Source of the DNA: Rhizobium sp. G21
Lineage (GTDB): Bacteria > Pseudomonadota > Alphaproteobacteria > Rhizobiales > Rhizobiaceae
Direction: 5' to 3'
Assembly (NCBI RefSeq): GCF_014158035.1
Contig: NZ_JACFXW010000004.1
Location: 1-64,000 of the forward strand
DNA: 64,000 bases
Part shown: piece after piece, positions 1-8,573 of the stretch
Layout: each line of letters starts with the position of its first letter
Numbering within the stretch: the first letter of the stretch is position 1
Notes under the pieces: model-generated
What the model was told of the DNA's origin: nothing
The model's database searches: none
What the model saw: the letters and a program-made list of their open reading frames with translations, nothing else
Made by a program: the position numbers and the translations under genes

Positions 1-2
1 TG

Positions 3-455
3 GAGACCGCGCGGGACGCCGGTCGCAAATATGGCATCACGCTGACGATGATCTATCAGTCGATCGGCCAGCTACGCGAAACCTATGGCGGGCGCGACGC
101 CTCTAGCAAATGGTTCGAAAGCGCGAGCTGGATCAGCTTTGCAGCCATCAACGATCCGGAAACAGCAGACTACATCTCGCGTCGTTGCGGCATGACGACG
201 GTCGAGATCGAGCAGGTCAGTCGGAGCTTCCAGTCGCGCGGCTCGTCGCGGACCCGGTCGAAACAGTTGGCCGCCCGGCCGCTCATCCAGCCGTACGAAG
301 TGTTGCGCATGAGGGCGGACGAGCAGATTGTGTTCACTGCGGGTAACCCGCCGCTGAGGTGCGGTCGCGCCATCTGGTTCCGGCGAAACGATATGAAAGC
401 TTGCGTTGAGCAGGGCAGGTTCTCACGGCGCGAAGCGTCCGCCCATGAACAATGA
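3..455 (+). CDS. traG: Conjugal transfer coupling protein TraG/VirD4, C-terminal end (partial)
   Basis: The frame is open from the left window edge, so the gene starts upstream; about 150 residues are visible. Residues such as YGGRDASSKWFESASW, an INDPETADYIS stretch and the closing MRADEQIVFTAGNPPLRC segment fit the C-terminal third of the VirD4/TraG coupling-protein family. These are hexameric inner-membrane ATPases that recruit the relaxosome to the type IV secretion channel in conjugation. The Walker motifs lie outside the window. No relaxase or tra partner follows, so this is the edge of a transfer block. Family assignment is from recognisable sequence; substrate and plasmid type cannot be told. 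Confidence 0.85.
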   Translation, partial: ETARDAGRKYGITLTMIYQSIGQLRETYGGRDASSKWFESASWISFAAINDPETADYISRRCGMTTVEIEQVSRSFQSRGSSRTRSKQLAARPLIQPYEVLRMRADEQIVFTAGNPPLRCGRAIWFRRNDMKACVEQGRFSRREASAHEQ

Positions 456-624
456 AGAGCATCGGAGAAATCAGCATAGCGACGACCGCCAGGGCGTGAT
501 TTCGGGAATTCTCGTCATGCTTCGGTCGGAAGGCGGGCAGCCGCAGGGGGCTTAGCATCGCGCCGCGTCAGCGGAAGCCGGGATCGACTGCCCCCGACAG
601 AAGCATTCCGCTTCAAACGGCTGC

Positions 625-846
625 CTACTCGCCGGAAACCCCGTCCATGAGTCCGTCGAAAACTTCCATCATCGCGTCGGTTATCGCCTGACCGAGAGCG
701 TTGCCAGCCACGCGGACGTCGTCTTCAGAACCATCGCGGGCAGCACGGGCAAGCTCAAACCCCTCAGCCGCAACAATTTGCTTGGCCACTTCTATTGCCC
801 ATAGGCCAAAGTCGCCGCGGTTATCGATCTGAATCGCGTCTTCCAT
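625..846 (-). CDS. Small hypothetical protein (73 aa)
   Basis: A short acidic, probably helical protein beginning MEDAIQIDNRGDFGLW and containing an Ala-rich middle. A GAGAGG ribosome-binding-like stretch lies about 6 nt before the ATG. I recognise no domain. It lies between the traG end and the WGR gene on the opposite strand. Small acidic proteins of this kind are common on rhizobial plasmids, but no function can be inferred; a chance ORF remains possible. Confidence 0.45.
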   Translation of the reverse strand: MEDAIQIDNRGDFGLWAIEVAKQIVAAEGFELARAARDGSEDDVRVAGNALGQAITDAMMEVFDGLMDGVSGE

Positions 847-1052
847 CAGTCCCTCTCAACATTAGTGGGACCGCTTCATTCCATAGGCATTACGCCATGA
901 CAAGCGCCGGACGCTCATGTGGAGCTGGATCTCGTCCACATGGACAAAGACATGCCGTTATACGTCGATGCATCACGAATTTGAATCGATCACGCCGAAA
1001 CGATTCAGAACTCTCGTTGGACGGCGAATTCAAGAAGCATGATCATGTCGGC

Positions 1053-1304
1053 ATGATCACCCAGCCTTACCACCTCTATGTTGAGAAGACCGACGTCAGG
1101 AAAAACATGGCCCGCTTCTATGCAATGGCCATCGAGCTCAACCTGTTTGAGGAAGCTTGCCTGATGCGGCGTTGGGGACGTATCGGAACGAGAGGCCAGT
1201 CAATGAGCCATCATTTTAAATCTGAACGAGAAGCTGTTGCCCTTTTCCTCGATCTCCTACGTCAGAAGAGGCGTCGCGGATACATGCCGGTCATTCGAAA
1301 ATAG
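1053..1304 (+). CDS. WGR domain-containing protein
   Basis: An 83-residue protein consisting almost only of a WGR domain: the diagnostic RRWGRIGTRGQS lies near residues 30-41, followed by the usual SEREAVALFLDLLRQKRRRGY tail region split over two helices. WGR domains occur in PARP-type proteins and in small stand-alone bacterial proteins and are thought to bind nucleic acid. The same frame is open from about 795, but the residues before MITQPYHLYVEKTD look non-coding, so I chose the ATG at 1053. Stand-alone WGR genes are common on rhizobial plasmids. The cellular role is unknown. Confidence 0.75.
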   Translation: MITQPYHLYVEKTDVRKNMARFYAMAIELNLFEEACLMRRWGRIGTRGQSMSHHFKSEREAVALFLDLLRQKRRRGYMPVIRK

Positions 1305-1390
1305 TGCATCGGCAAGTGGGAAATGACGCCGGACAAAGTCGTCGCGCCGCGTGCACTACTCGCTCCTATTGTTGCAATGTCGTGCGATTA

Positions 1391-3039
1391 TCACGACTCC
1401 GCAAGTTCAGATAGGGGAGCAGTTAGGCGGAACTTCAGACCCGTAGGGGCAAATTGAGTGTCAACTTCACCGTTCGTCTGGGAGGCCAGCGCAGTCTGGA
1501 TCATCAGCGATCCGAAGCCTGATTTGGCGGGTGGCGTCACTTCCGGACCGCCGCGCTCTTCCCAGGAAAAGACCAGCATGTTGTCTTCAGCCCTGACGCC
1601 CCATGAAATTGCTACAGCACCGCCGTCTTTGCTGAGAGCTCCATATTTGACGGCGTTCGTGCAGAGCTCGTGGAGCGCCATGCTGATGGAAAGCGCTGCT
1701 TTGGAATTCACCTCCAGCACAGGCCCAGCAACTGAAAAAGGCGTTTTCTCAGGATTGTCGAAGGGTTGAATGGCCGAGACTACGAGCGACCTGAGATCCG
1801 CCGCCGTTTGTACGCCGCTGCCGAGAACCGTGAAGGCGTCGATCATCGAGCGAAGCCGATGGCTGAAGATTTGCAAGGCTTCCGAGCGTGGACGTTGGTC
1901 CGTGAAGGTGCGCGATGCGACGGACTGGATCATCGCCATCAGGTTCTTGATCCGATGTCCCATCTCATCTTCGAGCAATTGTTTCTGGCGGCGACTTTCT
2001 GTCAGTTCGTCCATGAAAGTGTCGATGGCGGAGCCGATTTCGCTGAATTCGTCCTTGCCGGATTGCATCGAGGTCCGCACCTCGCTCTCGCCGTTGCGCC
2101 AAGCCGCAAGCGCCGCCAAAATACGGCGCACCGGAAGCTCGATTGCGTAGCGGCTTGTCTGCCAGGCCAGAGCAAGTGTGAAAGCCATGATCACGATCGT
2201 GGCCAGAAAGCCGAAGATAGCAGCGCGTTCTATGGAGTAGAAGCTGGTCTGAACAGACTTCCCGCTGCTGACATAGAGCCCTTTCGCGATCGAATCGACC
2301 GGGAAATAGGCAAGGACACGCCGGGTTCCATCCTGGCTCGTCAGCTCGATTGTTCCCGCCGCCGCCGCATTGACCAGATATTGATACTGGTCCGGAATGG
2401 TGGTGCCGACAAACCGTCTCGGATCAGGGTAGCGCGCCAGGATCACGCCGTGTCGATCCGCAATGGTGATCGCCGAACCTGCTTCGAATTGCCTCTGAGT
2501 CAAGAGGCCCTGGAGCCAATCAAGGTCGACGGATAGCGCCAACACGCCTGAAGCCAGACCTTGGGCATCAATCAGGGGAATGGCCATCGGCAGTACGGTT
2601 TTTCCATCGATGCGGCTTTTCGTATAGTCGCCGACCACCAATTGGCCAGTTTTCATCGCCTCCCGAAAATACGGGCGGTCAGCCAGTGAAATGCCCAGTC
2701 CTGCCGCCGCGTTGCGGCAACGAACAGTTCCGGACTTATCCAACAACCCGATCGCCGCCACTCCGGCCAGACGGTCAGCCGTCTGCGAGAGAAACGCGTT
2801 ACACCGATCAATCTCAAAATCCTTGACGGCAGGCGCAGATGCGACTGTCAGCAAAACGCTTTCCATCCCGCTGACAACCCTGGCAATTTCTAGAGCGATC
2901 AGTTGGCTCTGGCGGAATGCCTGAGCGTGGACTTCTTCTCGACGGCTGTCATAGAGGATATAGAGATTGTAAAAAGCACGACCGTCAGTGGAAGGACCGC
3001 CGTCATCGACAAGACCAGCAATCGCCGTGACAGCTTCAT
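1391..3039 (-). CDS. HWE-family sensor histidine kinase with extracellular sensor (frameshifted near N-terminus)
   Basis: Restored length is about 549 residues. The order is an N-terminal membrane anchor (MKLSRRLLVLS...), a periplasmic Cache/PAS-like sensor (roughly residues 60-265), a second membrane helix (about 275-295), a HAMP-like linker and an HWE-type kinase. The phospho-accepting His is in the EMGHRIKNLMAM segment (about residue 362). The N box reads HELCTNAVKYGAL and a WEERGGP motif gives the W-x-E that names the family. The ATG-initiated frame begins only at 2866, but the true N-terminus lies upstream: the ATG at 3039 reads into YDSRREEVHAQAF if one T is added to the T5 run (A5 at 2971-2975). 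The divergent response regulator at 3389 is a plausible partner. Confidence 0.82.
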
Positions 3040-3388
3040 GTTCTCGCGCCGTGCCCCTGCCCCTGTCTTATAACGTCATCAGCACCATAATGCCTAACTT
3101 CCAGATTGCAACGGTCTCTGCCGAGCCGGCGTTGAATCCAGAGTCTTGCAGGCTGCGCAAGAGATGCGAGGTCTTCATCATGAACAGTGAGGTCCCTGCG
3201 ATTACGAACAGTGACGTCGACACTGTGGAATTAAAGGCGCTTGCTAAACGCTGACATGCTGCTGGAACCGGCGCGCAGAAGGGATATATGCACCCAGAAA
3301 TGACATGTTGCAGCTTTCAAGAGTGAGTAAATTATAACCACGTAATGTTTGCAGGTTTGGCGGCGCTTACATCGCGACTGAGGGCACA
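3040..3388. other. Intergenic region between divergent sensor kinase and response regulator
   Basis: About 350 bp between the two divergent signalling genes. I see no convincing coding frame and no clear operator. It must contain both promoters. The section near 3300-3360 is relatively AT-rich (a GAGTAAATTATAACC stretch), a reasonable place for the regulator's promoter. Confidence 0.4.
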
Positions 3389-3790
3389 ATGGAAAATGAA
3401 CGGCCGGATCCTGTCGTCTTGTTGGTTGACGACGAGTTTCTGATTTTGGATCTCCTGCAGGAAGAGTTGCACACGGCGGGTTTTTCGGTGCTGGCGGTCG
3501 GGAATGGGGCAAACGCGATCAAGCAGGCCCAGGAGCAGACCGACCGTATCAGAGTCATCGTGACAGATATCGACCTTGGCCGCGATCTGACGGGATGGGA
3601 TGTCGCTAGACGAGCGCGCGAGGCAAATCCGGCCGTTGCGGTGATCTACATGACCGGCCGATCGGCATCAGACTGGGCTGCTCTCGGGGTCCCTGGAAGC
3701 ATCATGTTGCAAAAGCCGTTCGTGACGGCGCAGTTGATCACAGCGATCGCAACGAAAATGAATGAACAGGATTCCAGTCCAAGCTTTTAG
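3389..3790 (+). CDS. Single-domain response regulator (REC only)
   Basis: A 133-residue receiver domain with no output domain. The acidic pair is D14-D15 (LLVDDEF), the phospho-acceptor is D60 (VTDIDLG), the switch Thr is T89 (IYMTGRS) and the conserved Lys is K109 (LQKPF). It is encoded divergently from an HWE histidine kinase. In alphaproteobacteria such pairs often feed phosphorelays, for example the general stress response, so a phosphate-shuttling or sink role is plausible but not shown. The ATG at 3389 is the first start giving a complete beta-1 strand. Confidence 0.88.
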   Translation: MENERPDPVVLLVDDEFLILDLLQEELHTAGFSVLAVGNGANAIKQAQEQTDRIRVIVTDIDLGRDLTGWDVARRAREANPAVAVIYMTGRSASDWAALGVPGSIMLQKPFVTAQLITAIATKMNEQDSSPSF

Positions 3791-3883
3791 ACTGCTTACC
3801 TTCCCCATAGGGTTCAGTTTTCTGTACAGGTTATGTTCAAGACCGTGCATGGCGATCTAGGCGGTTCATGCGCGCTCGCATTA

Positions 3884-4870
3884 TTAGAGGGATGCGTAGC
3901 GGACTGCTCGATCCTGCTGGCCGGCAGGCAAATCGATAGGGGACCGGTCTTCCATCGCAGCTCCGAACACCTGGCCGACACCGATCAAGACTGGTTCGTC
4001 AACGCCAATCCTGCCCATGGTTGCGCCGAGATCCTCGAGCCGGCCAGCCCAGCGCCGCTCTGTCGTCCTGCTCACCGAAGACAGGATCACAACCGGCATA
4101 TCTGCCGGCATCCCCTCCTCACGCAGGCGTTGTTCGATCTGCCCGGCCATGCGTCCGCCCATATAGAAGATGCTCGTCTGATGCGGCTTAGCCAGCGACG
4201 CCCAGTCGATGGTCCGGGGCAGGTCGTGGTTCTTGGAGTGGCCTGTCACGAAACGTACTTGCTGGGCATGGTCGCGATGCGTGAGGGAGGTTTTCAGCGC
4301 AGCCGCCATCGCCGAGGCGGCCGTGACGCCGGGGACGACGTCGACAGCGATCCCCTCCTGCTGCAGCAGCTGGATTTCCTCGCCGGCGCGCCCGAAGATC
4401 ATCGGATCGCCGGATTTCAGCCGAACCACCCGATTGCCTGCCTTGGCGAAGCGAACCATCATGTCGTTGATGTCGTCCTGTTTGCAGCTTTCACGGCCGC
4501 CGCGCTTGCCGACCAGAAATCGCTTTGCCTCCCGCCGCGCCAGTTCAAGCACTTCCGGCGATACGAGATCGTCGAACAGGATGACATCGGCGGATTGCAA
4601 GGCGCGCATGGCCTTGAGCGTGAGGAGTTCCGCGTCGCCGGGACCGGCGCCGACCAGAATCACCGAGCCAGTTTGCCCAGACATCTCGTCAGTCAACGCA
4701 AGCAGTGCTTCGCCCGCGCCGTCCGGCGGCGGCTCATTGGTCGTCAGGCTTCGGATTGCGAAGCGCTCCCAGAACGCTCGCCTCGGCAGACCCGGCGCCA
4801 GCCGACGATTGATGCTCTCCCGGAGCGACTGAGCAGGTTGGGCCCATTGCTTCAGCGCCGGCGGCAGCAA
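3884..4870 (-). pseudogene. cysG: Truncated second copy of cysG (SUMT domain only)
   Basis: A 5'-truncated duplicate of the sirohaem synthase gene at 20671-22146. It lacks the N-terminal Rossmann (PC2 dehydrogenase/ferrochelatase) part but keeps the whole uroporphyrinogen-III C-methyltransferase domain: VGAGPGDAELLTLKAMRAL, VVRLKSGDPMIFGRAGEE and VVPGVTAASA are intact. Translation could begin at an in-frame TTG (MLPPALKQ...). Its last about 24 residues (after VGQVFGAA) differ from those of the full copy, so the two genes have different 3' ends. The encoded domain could still methylate uroporphyrinogen III, so it may not be dead, but the missing 5' end and promoter suggest a recombination remnant. 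Confidence 0.85.
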
Positions 4871-4901
4871 TGTTTCGATCCGCTGGCGGATTGCCTGCGC
4901 C
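3957..4901 (-). repeat. 945-bp direct repeat, left copy (cysG 3' part)
   Basis: This segment matches 20741-21685 over its whole length in the same orientation. I count five differences, all transitions. Homology stops abruptly at both ends (...GCAG|CTCCGAACAC on one side, GCCTGCGCC| on the other). The two copies exactly bracket the denitrification genes. Confidence 0.95.
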
Positions 4902-4997
4902 TGTCAACGGCGGAGTAAAAACCGGCCACGTGGCGGCGCAGAAGGCGGCCGGGGCTGTCACCACCGACCGCTCTGTTGCGCATAACCTCTATGGATG

Positions 4998-5444
4998 TCA
5001 GAGACCCAGCTCGCCGAGATCCTTGTCGAGACGCTCGCGTGCCTTCTTCGACAGCTTCGCGGTCTTGACGGCGTCGAGATTGGCGGGGGCGTCGCCGACC
5101 ACCACGACGGCGGTCATGCCCATGCCGAAATGCGGCGCGCATTTCACCACATAGGCGCCCGGTACGGTGAAGGTGACCTTGATCGTCTCGTTCATTTTGC
5201 CCTTGAAGGGCTCGGCGCCGGCGGGGATCAGATCCTTGACGCTTTCGGCATTGTGACTCTTGTCGGTCGGAACGAAGGTGACCGTGTCGCCGGGCGCGAC
5301 CTTCAGGCCGCCGGGTTCAAACACCATGGCGCCATCCGCGCCCTTGTTGAGCATGTGGATTTCATGATCGGCCGCCTGGGCGGCGAAGGCCATGGCGAGC
5401 GAAAGAGCGGCTGCGCCGGCGAGGGAGAAAATTGTCTTGGTCAT
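4998..5444 (-). CDS. azu: Pseudoazurin (type I blue copper electron carrier)
   Basis: 148 residues with a Sec signal peptide (about residues 1-24, cleavage after AAQA) and a cupredoxin domain. The copper ligands are visible as H64 (KSHNAE), C102 and H105 (KCAPHFGMGM) and M110. Pseudoazurin is a soluble periplasmic electron donor to Cu-type nitrite reductase, which matches nirK about 2 kb upstream. The length is typical. It is transcribed away from a TTG-N8-CAA box at 5516 that lies about 70 bp before its start, and is separated from nnrR by about 100 bp, so it probably has its own NnrR-dependent promoter. Confidence 0.95.
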   Translation of the reverse strand: MTKTIFSLAGAAALSLAMAFAAQAADHEIHMLNKGADGAMVFEPGGLKVAPGDTVTFVPTDKSHNAESVKDLIPAGAEPFKGKMNETIKVTFTVPGAYVVKCAPHFGMGMTAVVVVGDAPANLDAVKTAKLSKKARERLDKDLGELGL

Positions 5445-5515
5445 GGGTCTTGCTCCGGTTCGAGAGCCCGTTCGGCTCTGTTGGCAAGACCATAGTCGTT
5501 TCGCCCGGAGGCTCT

Positions 5516-5529
5516 TTGCGGTTCGTCAA
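5516..5529. promoter_or_regulatory. NnrR/FNR-type box upstream of pseudoazurin
   Basis: TTGCGGTTCGTCAA, form TTG-N8-CAA, inside a longer inverted repeat with arms GCTCTTTG / CAAAGAGC (5511-5534). Its centre is about 78 bp before the azu start codon. Crp/Fnr-family NnrR proteins bind dyads of this kind. One of five such sites in the cluster. Confidence 0.7.
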
Positions 5530-5550
5530 AGAGCGGAACGAAATGCGCCC

Positions 5551-6245
5551 TCAGCGATCGGCGGCGTCGGCCAGGGACTGCAGGCCCTTTACGTCGCGCA
5601 CCAGTAATTTCTGCCGTCCTCCTTCCACGAGTCCCTTGGATTCCCAAGCGCTGAGAATGCGCGAAACGGTATGGAGCGTCGTTCCGGTCATCTCGGCGAT
5701 GTCCTGGCGAGTAATGGGGAAATCGATGCGCACGCCGTTGTCGGCCTGTTTGCCCGCCTGTTGGCTGAGCCTCAGCACGGTATGCGCCACCCGCCGCTCG
5801 ACTTCCTCGGTCGACATTTCGCGAATGCGCGTATGCGCCTCTTCCAGCCTCTGGCCGATCGTGTTGAGCGCGCTGACGGCCAGATGCGGGCTGCGGTCGA
5901 TGAATTGCGGCCAGGCATCGGTCGGCCAGGACATGGCCAAGCTTTCCGTCACCGTCAGCGCGGTGCCGGGATAGTCATTGCGCCGCAGCGCCCGCGCGAA
6001 GCCGAAAAGGTCGCCGGGATGAACGACCCGCACGATGATCTGCTGGCCGTCCTGGGTGACCTGCGTCACCTTCAGCCGACCGTTGATGAGGAGAAAAAGT
6101 GCGTCGCCGGCGCGCCCTGTTCAAAGAAGGCTTCGCCGGCGTCCGCGCGCTTGGGAATGGCCTGCGCCATCAGCGCATCGAGATCGCCGTCCGGCATGCG
6201 TTCGAACATGGAAAAACGGCGCAGGACGGTTCTATCGATCTTCAC
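5551..6245 (-). CDS. nnrR: NnrR, Crp/Fnr-family nitrogen oxide regulator (frameshifted)
   Basis: Restored length 231 residues. An N-terminal cyclic-nucleotide-like sensor domain is followed by a C-terminal Crp-type HTH (RQDIAEMTGTTLHTVSRILS). No FNR-type N-terminal cysteine cluster is present, which fits the NnrR/Dnr branch that senses NO. The sequence splits at the A5 run 6094-6098: adding one base joins ...GAPATHFF to LLINGRLKVTQV. I place the start at the GTG at 6245 (VKIDRTVLRRFSMF), which has a GGGGAGA ribosome-binding site; the upstream in-frame residues look non-coding. It follows nirV by about 70 bp on the same strand, so it may be co-transcribed with nirK-nirV. It is the likely controller of the TTG-N8-CAA boxes here. 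Confidence 0.85.
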
Positions 6246-6315
6246 GGAATTCTCCCCGGTCTTTGGCGCGACGATAACCGATGGAGAGCCTCCGCAATTG
6301 ACATAGAGCAAACCG

Positions 6316-7224
6316 TCACGAAATAAGCCCGCGCTCCCTCAACCGCATCAAGGCCTTGGCGTACCAGCGATCATCGCGGATCAGCCGAAATCCGAGATTG
6401 GCGGGCGGCGCGCCGACCGAGCAGCCGCCGGTCTTGGGATCGCGCACGAAGGCGCTCATCGGCGACCGGTGCTGGCCCACGGTGACATAGACGCCGCAGG
6501 CCGAGACAGCGGATGCGGTCTGGTCAGTTGCGAGATCGACGCGGCGATGGCAGGTGGTGGTCCACTCCCAGACATTGCCGGCGAAATCGGCGAGGCCATA
6601 GGCATTTTCGCCGAAATGGCCGCGTTCCCGCGGCTCGGGATCGCTGGCCGCCTTGCGCGCGGTCTCGCGATCGTAATCCGCCAGCCAACGCAGAGCGGGA
6701 TTGTCGCTTTTCTCGTCGACGCCGAGCGCATCGTCGGGGAAGCGGTCGGCAGCCGCATAGGCGATTTCCTCATGGCTCGGCAGCCGCCAGACCTCGCCGG
6801 TCACGCGGCTCAGCCAGCGAGCATAGGCGCTGGCGTCGTCGAAGCTGACGCCGGTCACGGGCCGATCGTCGCCATGGCGGTCAGCCTGCGAAGTCGCGGC
6901 GCAGGCATGGGCGTCGACGCAACGGCGATAGTCGGCTTCCGAGACCTGGTATTTCATAACCGTCAGCGCGCCCAGACCCTCTTTCTGAACCGTGGGCGCG
7001 TCGACTGCGAAGCCGCTCCGGTAGAATTCGCCGTCCGCCCGGTAGCGGAAGGCATGATCGGGAATGATCACCGTCTCCGGCGCGAGCGCCGGATCGGCGC
7101 CCGTCTTGTGCTCGCCGAGGCCCAGTTGATGGGCGACGCCGAGCGAAAAGGCGAGGAGAAGCGCCGCAGGCGCTGTGACCGAGAAAAGCGAAACGCTCTT
7201 GCTCATGGTTCTCTTGCCTGCCAT
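6316..7224 (-). CDS. nirV: NirV, formylglycine-generating-enzyme-like protein
   Basis: 302 residues: an N-terminal signal/membrane segment (SLFSVTAPAALLLAFSLG) followed by a sulfatase-modifying-factor (FGE) fold, seen in VTGVSFDDASAYARWLS, WRLPSHEEIAYA, GNVWEWTTTC and LGFRLIRDD. NirV proteins are found directly downstream of nirK in many denitrifiers and are thought to help mature or support the nitrite reductase; the exact reaction is unknown. The ATG at 7224 is preceded by GAGGAG. It starts only 27 bp after nirK, so the two form an operon. Confidence 0.9.
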   Translation of the reverse strand: MAGKRTMSKSVSLFSVTAPAALLLAFSLGVAHQLGLGEHKTGADPALAPETVIIPDHAFRYRADGEFYRSGFAVDAPTVQKEGLGALTVMKYQVSEADYRRCVDAHACAATSQADRHGDDRPVTGVSFDDASAYARWLSRVTGEVWRLPSHEEIAYAAADRFPDDALGVDEKSDNPALRWLADYDRETARKAASDPEPRERGHFGENAYGLADFAGNVWEWTTTCHRRVDLATDQTASAVSACGVYVTVGQHRSPMSAFVRDPKTGGCSVGAPPANLGFRLIRDDRWYAKALMRLRERGLIS

Positions 7225-7251
7225 GGCGATCTCCTCGGTTTCTCCGCTTCC

Positions 7252-8385
7252 TCAGTGGGTGTTGGGCGAGACGATCGCCGTCATCAGGTCGTTGTTCCAC
7301 TCGCCCTCGACCTTGAAGTGGGCGGCCGCGCCCTTCTCAAAAGCTTCGATCAGATTGTGGTTCACATAGGCGTAGATGCCGGGCTGGTGGAATGTGTAGA
7401 AAGCCGCCCCTGCCGCGCCGCCGGGGATGAACCAGGTCTCCTGGTCGAGCTCCGGCGGGTTAGCGAATTTGCCGGTCGCCCAGACATAATCGCCGTGACC
7501 GCCGATCAGATGCGGACGAGTGTCGCGATTGGCTTGCGAATGCAGAATCAGCACTTTCTCGCCGACCTTGGCCTTGAGCGCATTGGCGCCGGTGAGCGCG
7601 CCGACGGCGCCGTTGAAGACGATATGGCTGGGCGTCAGCGTTTTCATCACTTCAAGCGTATCGGCATAGGCGTCGCCATGGCTTTCGTATTTCTTGTAGG
7701 CGCCGGTTTCGTCGCGCGGCACATAGAAATCCTGTTCGCCGACATAATAGACGCGGTCATAGACGAGATCGCGGCCCTGATGATCCTTCAGCCCGTCGCG
7801 CGGCAGCACCATGATCGCGCCGTTCATGCCCGAGGTGACATGCCAGGGCACCATTCCGGGAGGGGCGCAGTGATAGACGAATACGCCCGCTTTGGTGGCC
7901 TTGAAGCGCATGACCGCCTTCTCGCCCGGATTGACCAGCGTCAACGCGCCGCCGCCCAGGGCGCCGGTGGCGGCATGGAAATCGATATTGTGCTGCAGTT
8001 CATTGGTTTCGGGATTGATCAGGGTGAGTTCGACATAATCGTCCTGATGAACGACGATCATCGGTCCGGGAACAGAGCCGTCGAAGGTCATCGCGTGGAC
8101 TTCCGTGCCTTCGTCGTCGACGACGATCTTCTTTTCCTGAATGGTCAGCGTCACCTCGTAAATCTTCGGCGCGCCTTCAGCCTTCTGGCTGTGGGCATGC
8201 ACGAAGGGCGGCTTCACCAGCTCGAGCTTCACCCGTTCGAGGGTCGAGAGGTCGGCAGGCGCGGGCTTCGCGACCGGTTGTTCACTGGCATGCGCGACGG
8301 TTGCGGCCACCAGCGGGGCCATGGCCCCGGCAAAAGCGGCGCCTGCGAGGATCGAGCGTCTTGTGATCTGGAATTCATTGCTCAT
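7252..8385 (-). CDS. nirK: Copper-containing nitrite reductase NirK
   Basis: 377 residues. A twin-arginine signal (ITRRSILAG) sends the folded protein to the periplasm, where it reduces nitrite to NO. Two cupredoxin domains are present. Type 1 copper ligands are H132, C173, H182 and M187 (YHCAPPGMVPWHVTSGMNG). Type 2 ligands are H137, H172 and H343. The catalytic pair is D135 (HNIDFHAAT) and H292 (PHLIGGHGDY). AAGGAGATG precedes the ATG. Transcription diverges from nnrS, and a TTG-N8-CAA box lies between them (8463). Electrons should come from the pseudoazurin encoded nearby. Confidence 0.97.
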   Translation of the reverse strand: MSNEFQITRRSILAGAAFAGAMAPLVAATVAHASEQPVAKPAPADLSTLERVKLELVKPPFVHAHSQKAEGAPKIYEVTLTIQEKKIVVDDEGTEVHAMTFDGSVPGPMIVVHQDDYVELTLINPETNELQHNIDFHAATGALGGGALTLVNPGEKAVMRFKATKAGVFVYHCAPPGMVPWHVTSGMNGAIMVLPRDGLKDHQGRDLVYDRVYYVGEQDFYVPRDETGAYKKYESHGDAYADTLEVMKTLTPSHIVFNGAVGALTGANALKAKVGEKVLILHSQANRDTRPHLIGGHGDYVWATGKFANPPELDQETWFIPGGAAGAAFYTFHQPGIYAYVNHNLIEAFEKGAAAHFKVEGEWNNDLMTAIVSPNTH

Positions 8386-8462
8386 CGGACATCTCCTTGG
8401 TCTGAACGGCTGTCTTTCCGTCCTGTCGAAGAAGAACCTAATCGATGATGGCTCCGGTCTCT

Positions 8463-8476
8463 TTGCGCCAGCACAA
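8463..8476. promoter_or_regulatory. NnrR/FNR-type box between nirK and nnrS
   Basis: TTGCGCCAGCACAA (TTG-N8-CAA) in the divergent nirK-nnrS region, about 84 bp from the nirK start and 104 bp from the nnrS start. It could serve both promoters. A CAAAGAGC half-arm like that at the azu and norE sites also occurs nearby (about 8518). Confidence 0.65.
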
Positions 8477-8573
8477 TATCCTCAGGCTTTGCGCGCTTTC
8501 TCTGAACTTGTGTTTTCGCAAAGAGCGCAGGTTTAGCCGTCTTTACTATCGCCTGATCAAACAGGAGATTGTT

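Noticed and set aside
6469..8448. A 659-codon open frame on the plus strand across nirV and nirK
   Set aside because: It is the antisense shadow of two clearly recognised minus-strand genes in GC-rich DNA and has no domain of its own.
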